From Phoronis australis (Eukaryota > Phoronida > Phoronidae): a stretch of DNA of 62,000 nucleotides. Positions 58,365 to 62,000 of the stretch are shown here, one piece after another (positions within the stretch are counted from its first letter, which is position 1; each line of letters starts with the position of its first letter). The notes beneath the pieces are model-generated. The model worked only from the letters and a program-made list of their open reading frames with translations, was not told the DNA's origin and made no database searches. The stretch covers positions 116,472 through 178,471 of the forward strand of contig NMRA01000212.1 of NCBI GenBank assembly GCA_002633005.1, written 5' to 3'. The translations under genes and the position numbers were made by a program.

Positions 58365-59463
58365 TTATTTGTTAATGCATGGTAGGAGTCTTTTCATTGT
58401 TTCAAAATACAAACATTAAAGAAATTTCGGTCTAACAAACCCTTTACTGACTATGACGTTGAAAATTCATTCGGTTTTCGGTTATTTATGTAAAGATAAT
58501 GGATCAAGATTGGACATTGTCGCAGCCAAAACACACCTTTATTCTCCAGCATCAAGAAAGAATTAAATAACACCAAACCACCAAAATTTTGAGCTCATAA
58601 AAGTCCTTCATTATGTTAGTTGTCACGTCATCACTGCCTTGTCTTTCAATTTTCCTGAAGAACTTTTTTGTATGCTCGAAAGGTGGACTGCTTCTTAATT
58701 TTTATCTTGAGGTAACATTAAAGAATAAAAGTGCATTCTAAATCTTATTTTGGGTGTCCTCTGGGATTAATTGGCAAGAATAGCTTCGAAGGTTCCATGG
58801 TATTGCACAAGTCCTATTTAGAGGACCAGCTCAATGCATGTCACACAACTTTGACAAAACCAGTAAATAACTCGAAAATTAGTAACTTGCTAAATGTAGC
58901 AAACTTTGGAACTAAAAATTTGTGTTAAAAAGCCCAGTAGTTCTACCATCCAGTTTTTAACCTCTATAAAGATTAAATTTGGTCTGGACTGAGAAGCAGA
59001 AGTCAAACAGTCAGTTAGTCAAACATGGCGGCAATATATACCTGACTCAAAAAACTTATATTATGTCTGTGTGTAAGGGTGCATAATGACGTCATTTATG
59101 AAAACAAAATGTGTCAATGATTAAGTAAAATTTTACTATGATTCCATAACAATACAACAAAAGGTTCCGATTCACGAGGCAATGGAAGAGACATAATATA
59201 AATTGACGCTAATTCAATACATGCAATCTCTTCGTAATTTGTGGATACACCAAATAAGTTAAATCAATAGGAAATATAAACCTTCATCACAACCAGATCT
59301 TTTGTCACCAGCAGTACTCACTCGTTTTTCTAATCTCATTTAAAATTATCAGGAGTGTAAGCCAGCCATAATCGAGATTGGAAGGACGCGATTCCACTGT
59401 GAGTGAGCAGTATCTTCACAACAACTGTGAGTTGTGCAACATCTAGATATAAAGATTAAGAAC

Positions 59464-59701
59464 AAGGCCCCATTGTATCAAAGGTTGTAAGTCCAATCAG
59501 TGATAGGCACATAATTAAAAACGTGATGCCGTGATTTTTAACAAGACCGAAATGTTGCAACAAACGTTTTAAGTTGATAGCTATTCTGTCAGATTTTAAC
59601 GACCGCCTTCACGAGTCACGTTTAATAAATTGTGTTTAAATTAAAATCAAAGTTACGACTGTAAAAGACCAAACTTACAAACTTTAATGAAATGGGTCCC
59701 A
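59464..59701. repeat. MITE-like element with ~30-bp inverted termini
   Basis: The left end CCCCATTGTATCAAAGGTTG pairs with the right-end complement CCCATTTCATTAAAGTTTG; the GTAAGT that follows is also shared. The element is about 240 bp and non-coding. Confidence 0.6.
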
Positions 59702-59808
59702 AGTGTTTGTGACACCCTCTTAACTAGTGAACCTACCTTCTGTCAAAAAATTACCTTCGATATCGACCACTTACCAATTGGTCTCCAATCTTTCTATACC
59801 CAGATTCC

Positions 59809-59881
59809 AAGCTAACCCTGGGCTTGGTATAAAATCAGGCATTTTGTTGTTGTTTTGATACCAAGCTCAATAAGTTAGCTT
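59809..59881. repeat. Hairpin with 22-bp arms
   Basis: AAGCTAACCCTGGGCTTGGT pairs with ACCAAGCTCAATAAGTTAGC; the loop is about 27 bp and holds a GTT run. Confidence 0.75.
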
Positions 59882-60660
59882 GACCCACAGGGTCACTAAT
59901 TTTCTGAGCATGACCTCAAACATTTACCAACTGTCGGCTTTCCCAACTCCAGGAACCACAGACTTCTCAATACAATGAGGAACATTAGCCAAGACCACTT
60001 CATAATACAGGCAGTGTAGTGATCGTAATTAAAAGTAATGTTGCTTTTGACAGAAGGAAGGTTCACGATAGTTTTAAACAAGTTACCCTAAGTATGTCAA
60101 TCCTTGACCTATTTAGCACACAATACGGTGGGCAAGTGCAATTTGTTATTACAATTAAAACTCAACAAACATTTAGTTTTTAATTTTAGAAAATGTTACT
60201 CTTGTATTAGCACGGTTGCAAAGATATCATAAAACCTGGTAGGCAATTGGCCAATGAAAAATATCTTTGGCAATTCTTTGACCAAAATACAGTAGCTGCA
60301 TGTCGTCAAAGTTGTTCATTGTCGCCTCTTCAAAAGAAGATTAAGTACGCAAGTACTCATTTACAGAGTATTCCACAGTGTCTTCATTAGGCGACCCAAA
60401 CAAAATGGCTAACGCACTTGCGAACAAAGCTAATCACAACTCACTGACTCATGAGCCCACACTCACAGTGTGGTTTACACACATAAAAATCATGGCTTAC
60501 AGTTTCACATTCACTAACAATTTGTACAAACAGCAAAGAGAGTGTAAGCCAAATTTACAGGTGCTAGAGCTGCTCTTGTGGATATGAGTGCATGCATGAG
60601 CAGTGCTACATGTTCATACTAAGCCCATGGGCCATTTTGTTTGGTTATTAGCCTGTTCAG

Positions 60661-61872
60661 TGTAAAATACTCAACAGAACACTAAATACTGACAGTTCAT
60701 CGACTCTTCAGCAGAACATAAAGTAGCCTGTCTTCACTGCAGTACCCTATTCAATAGCACACTTTTGAAGAACGTCTTAACTGTACCCTATTTAATTAAC
60801 TGAGAATCTTTCTTGGGTTCAACAGAACACACAGAAGCACGTCTTCACTGCATCCTATTCAATAGTATACTTTTGAAGCACATCTTCACTGTGCCCTATA
60901 TAGCTATTCAGTAGAACACTAAATTGGATTTTGGTCTCCCTTGTGTTCAACACTTGGAACACACAGAAGCATGTCTTCATTGAATCCTGTTCAACAGAAC
61001 ACTTTTCAATTCTTTCTTCATTGTACCCTATTCAGTAGAACACTTTATTGGTGGCATGTCTTCTTTGGGTTCAACAGAACTCGCAGAAGCATGTTTTCAC
61101 CATGGCCTATTCAGTAGAACACTTAACTGGTGGTCACGGTGAGTATTCCTTCCGTTCAACAGAAGCACATCTTCACCATGCAATATTCAGTGGTAGAACA
61201 CTTAATTGATGGTGATCCCTCCTTTGTGTTCAACACTACACTGAGAATTTTGTCTTCACTGGATCCTTTTCAACAAAGCACCAAGTAGCATTTCTTCATT
61301 GTGTCCTACACAACAGAATACAAAATAATGTCTTCCACTGTATTCTCATTGGTAAAACACAGAGGAGTGTGTTTCCATGGTAATAGAGCACTATAGACAG
61401 TGTATCTTCATTATATGATCATATTAGACATAACACTTGGTGGCATACATCTGTTGTAACACTGTGAGCACTGAGTTGAGTGTCTTCGTTGCATCCTAGT
61501 CAATACAACACTATTAGGTATTGCCTTTTCATTTCATCCTATTTTATAGGAAACTATAACCATAAGCACTTTCATATTGTATCCAGTTCCACAGAACACT
61601 ATAAGCAGTTTGTCTTCAGCATATCCTATTCTATGCAATACTTAGCGATGTGCTTTCATATCATCCTAATTCATAGGACACTAAACACGTGTTCATTGTA
61701 TCCTGTTAGACAGAAGGCTGGAGTAATGTGTCTTTATCAGAGCAGGAACCCGTCTTCAGTGTTCTTTAACAGAACACATTTACTTGCCAAAATATCCAGT
61801 TCCACGAGGATTAATGGATGGAAGACGATAATGGCCAAATGCATTCTTTGTTGCATGATTAGTCTGAAACAC
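60661..61872 (+). repeat. Degenerate satellite, ~42-bp period, about 27 units
   Basis: Alternating motifs CAACAGAACAC (or CAGTAGAACAC, CAATAGTACAC) and TCTTCACTG(T/C)A recur every 36-46 bases to the right edge. Divergence between units is high. The open frame at 61480-61890 lies inside the array and is an artefact of it. Confidence 0.85.
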
Positions 61873-62000
61873 NGTAGAACACTTAATTAGCTGAGAATCT
61901 TCCTTGGGTTCAACAGAACACACAGAAGCACGTCTTCACTGCATCCTATTCAATAGTACACTTTTGAAGCACATCTTCACTGTGCCCTAGCTATTCAGTA
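61873..62000 (+). repeat. Contig join (N) and re-read of the satellite start
   Basis: After the N at 61873, positions 61880-62000 match 60788-60905 at about 96 percent by eye, far closer than neighbouring satellite units match each other. This looks like an overlapping contig or second haplotype placed in series. Confidence 0.7.

Larger units (their letters stand above)
55699..58380 (+). other. RGS22: RGS22 3' UTR (probable)
   Basis: AT-rich, without recognisable coding sequence. AATAAA signals at 57074 and 58359 offer two plausible ends. Confidence 0.5.
58381..60660. other. Intergenic spacer
   Basis: No gene was recognised on either strand. It holds the two foldbacks listed next and a weak copy near 60105 of the repeat at 3037. 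Another AATAAA at 58724 is unassigned. Confidence 0.5.

Noticed and set aside
61480-61890. 136-codon open frame
   Set aside because: It lies wholly inside the 42-bp satellite and runs across an N.

Overview
The window is animal nuclear DNA. AT-rich introns of 0.3-2.4 kb with GT..AG borders separate short exons that join, in consistent phase, into three conserved metazoan proteins, all on the + strand. Introns and spacers are full of foldback (MITE-like) elements, minisatellites and decayed transposon pieces. The proteins fit an invertebrate, perhaps a marine deuterostome or lophotrochozoan; I cannot name the species. Two allele-like copies of the same segment side by side, with mostly silent differences in the exons, point to a highly heterozygous genome.

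Layout. (1) 347-8710: ten C-terminal exons of BBS1, the BBSome beta-propeller subunit; the N-terminal quarter lies left of the window. (2) 9.4-13.4 kb: spacer with a 20-bp tandem array, then a promoter-like patch (CRE palindrome, YY1-type motif). (3) 13548-20798: complete six-exon RAB1A orthologue of 205 residues, with foldback elements and the 3' end of a LINE in its introns. (4) 20.8-30.2 kb: spacer with a broken THAP-domain gene on the minus strand (23.9-24.95 kb) and duplicated blocks. (5) 30240-55698: RGS22-like gene; 23 coding exons give about 1302 residues with four RGS-like modules, and the short first coding exon was not found. (6) 55.7-58.4 kb: its probable 3' UTR. (7) 58.4-62 kb: spacer ending in a degenerate satellite of about 42 bp period.

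Assembly. Single N characters at 28145, 31838 and 61873 are contig joins. Between the first two sits a contig that looks like the alternative haplotype of the same locus. It lacks a DNA transposon whose two ends survive at the inner edges of the flanking contigs, with matching 20-bp inverted termini and a 7-bp target duplication. RGS22 coding exons 2 and 3 therefore appear twice, probably falsely.

The genes are not an operon. BBS1 acts in ciliary membrane trafficking, RAB1A in ER-Golgi transport, and RGS22 is a multi-RGS-domain protein reported mainly from testis and sperm in mammals. Human RAB1B and BBS1 also lie close together at 11q13, so the BBS1-RAB1 pairing may be ancient. No CRISPR array, functional tRNA or rRNA gene was seen.
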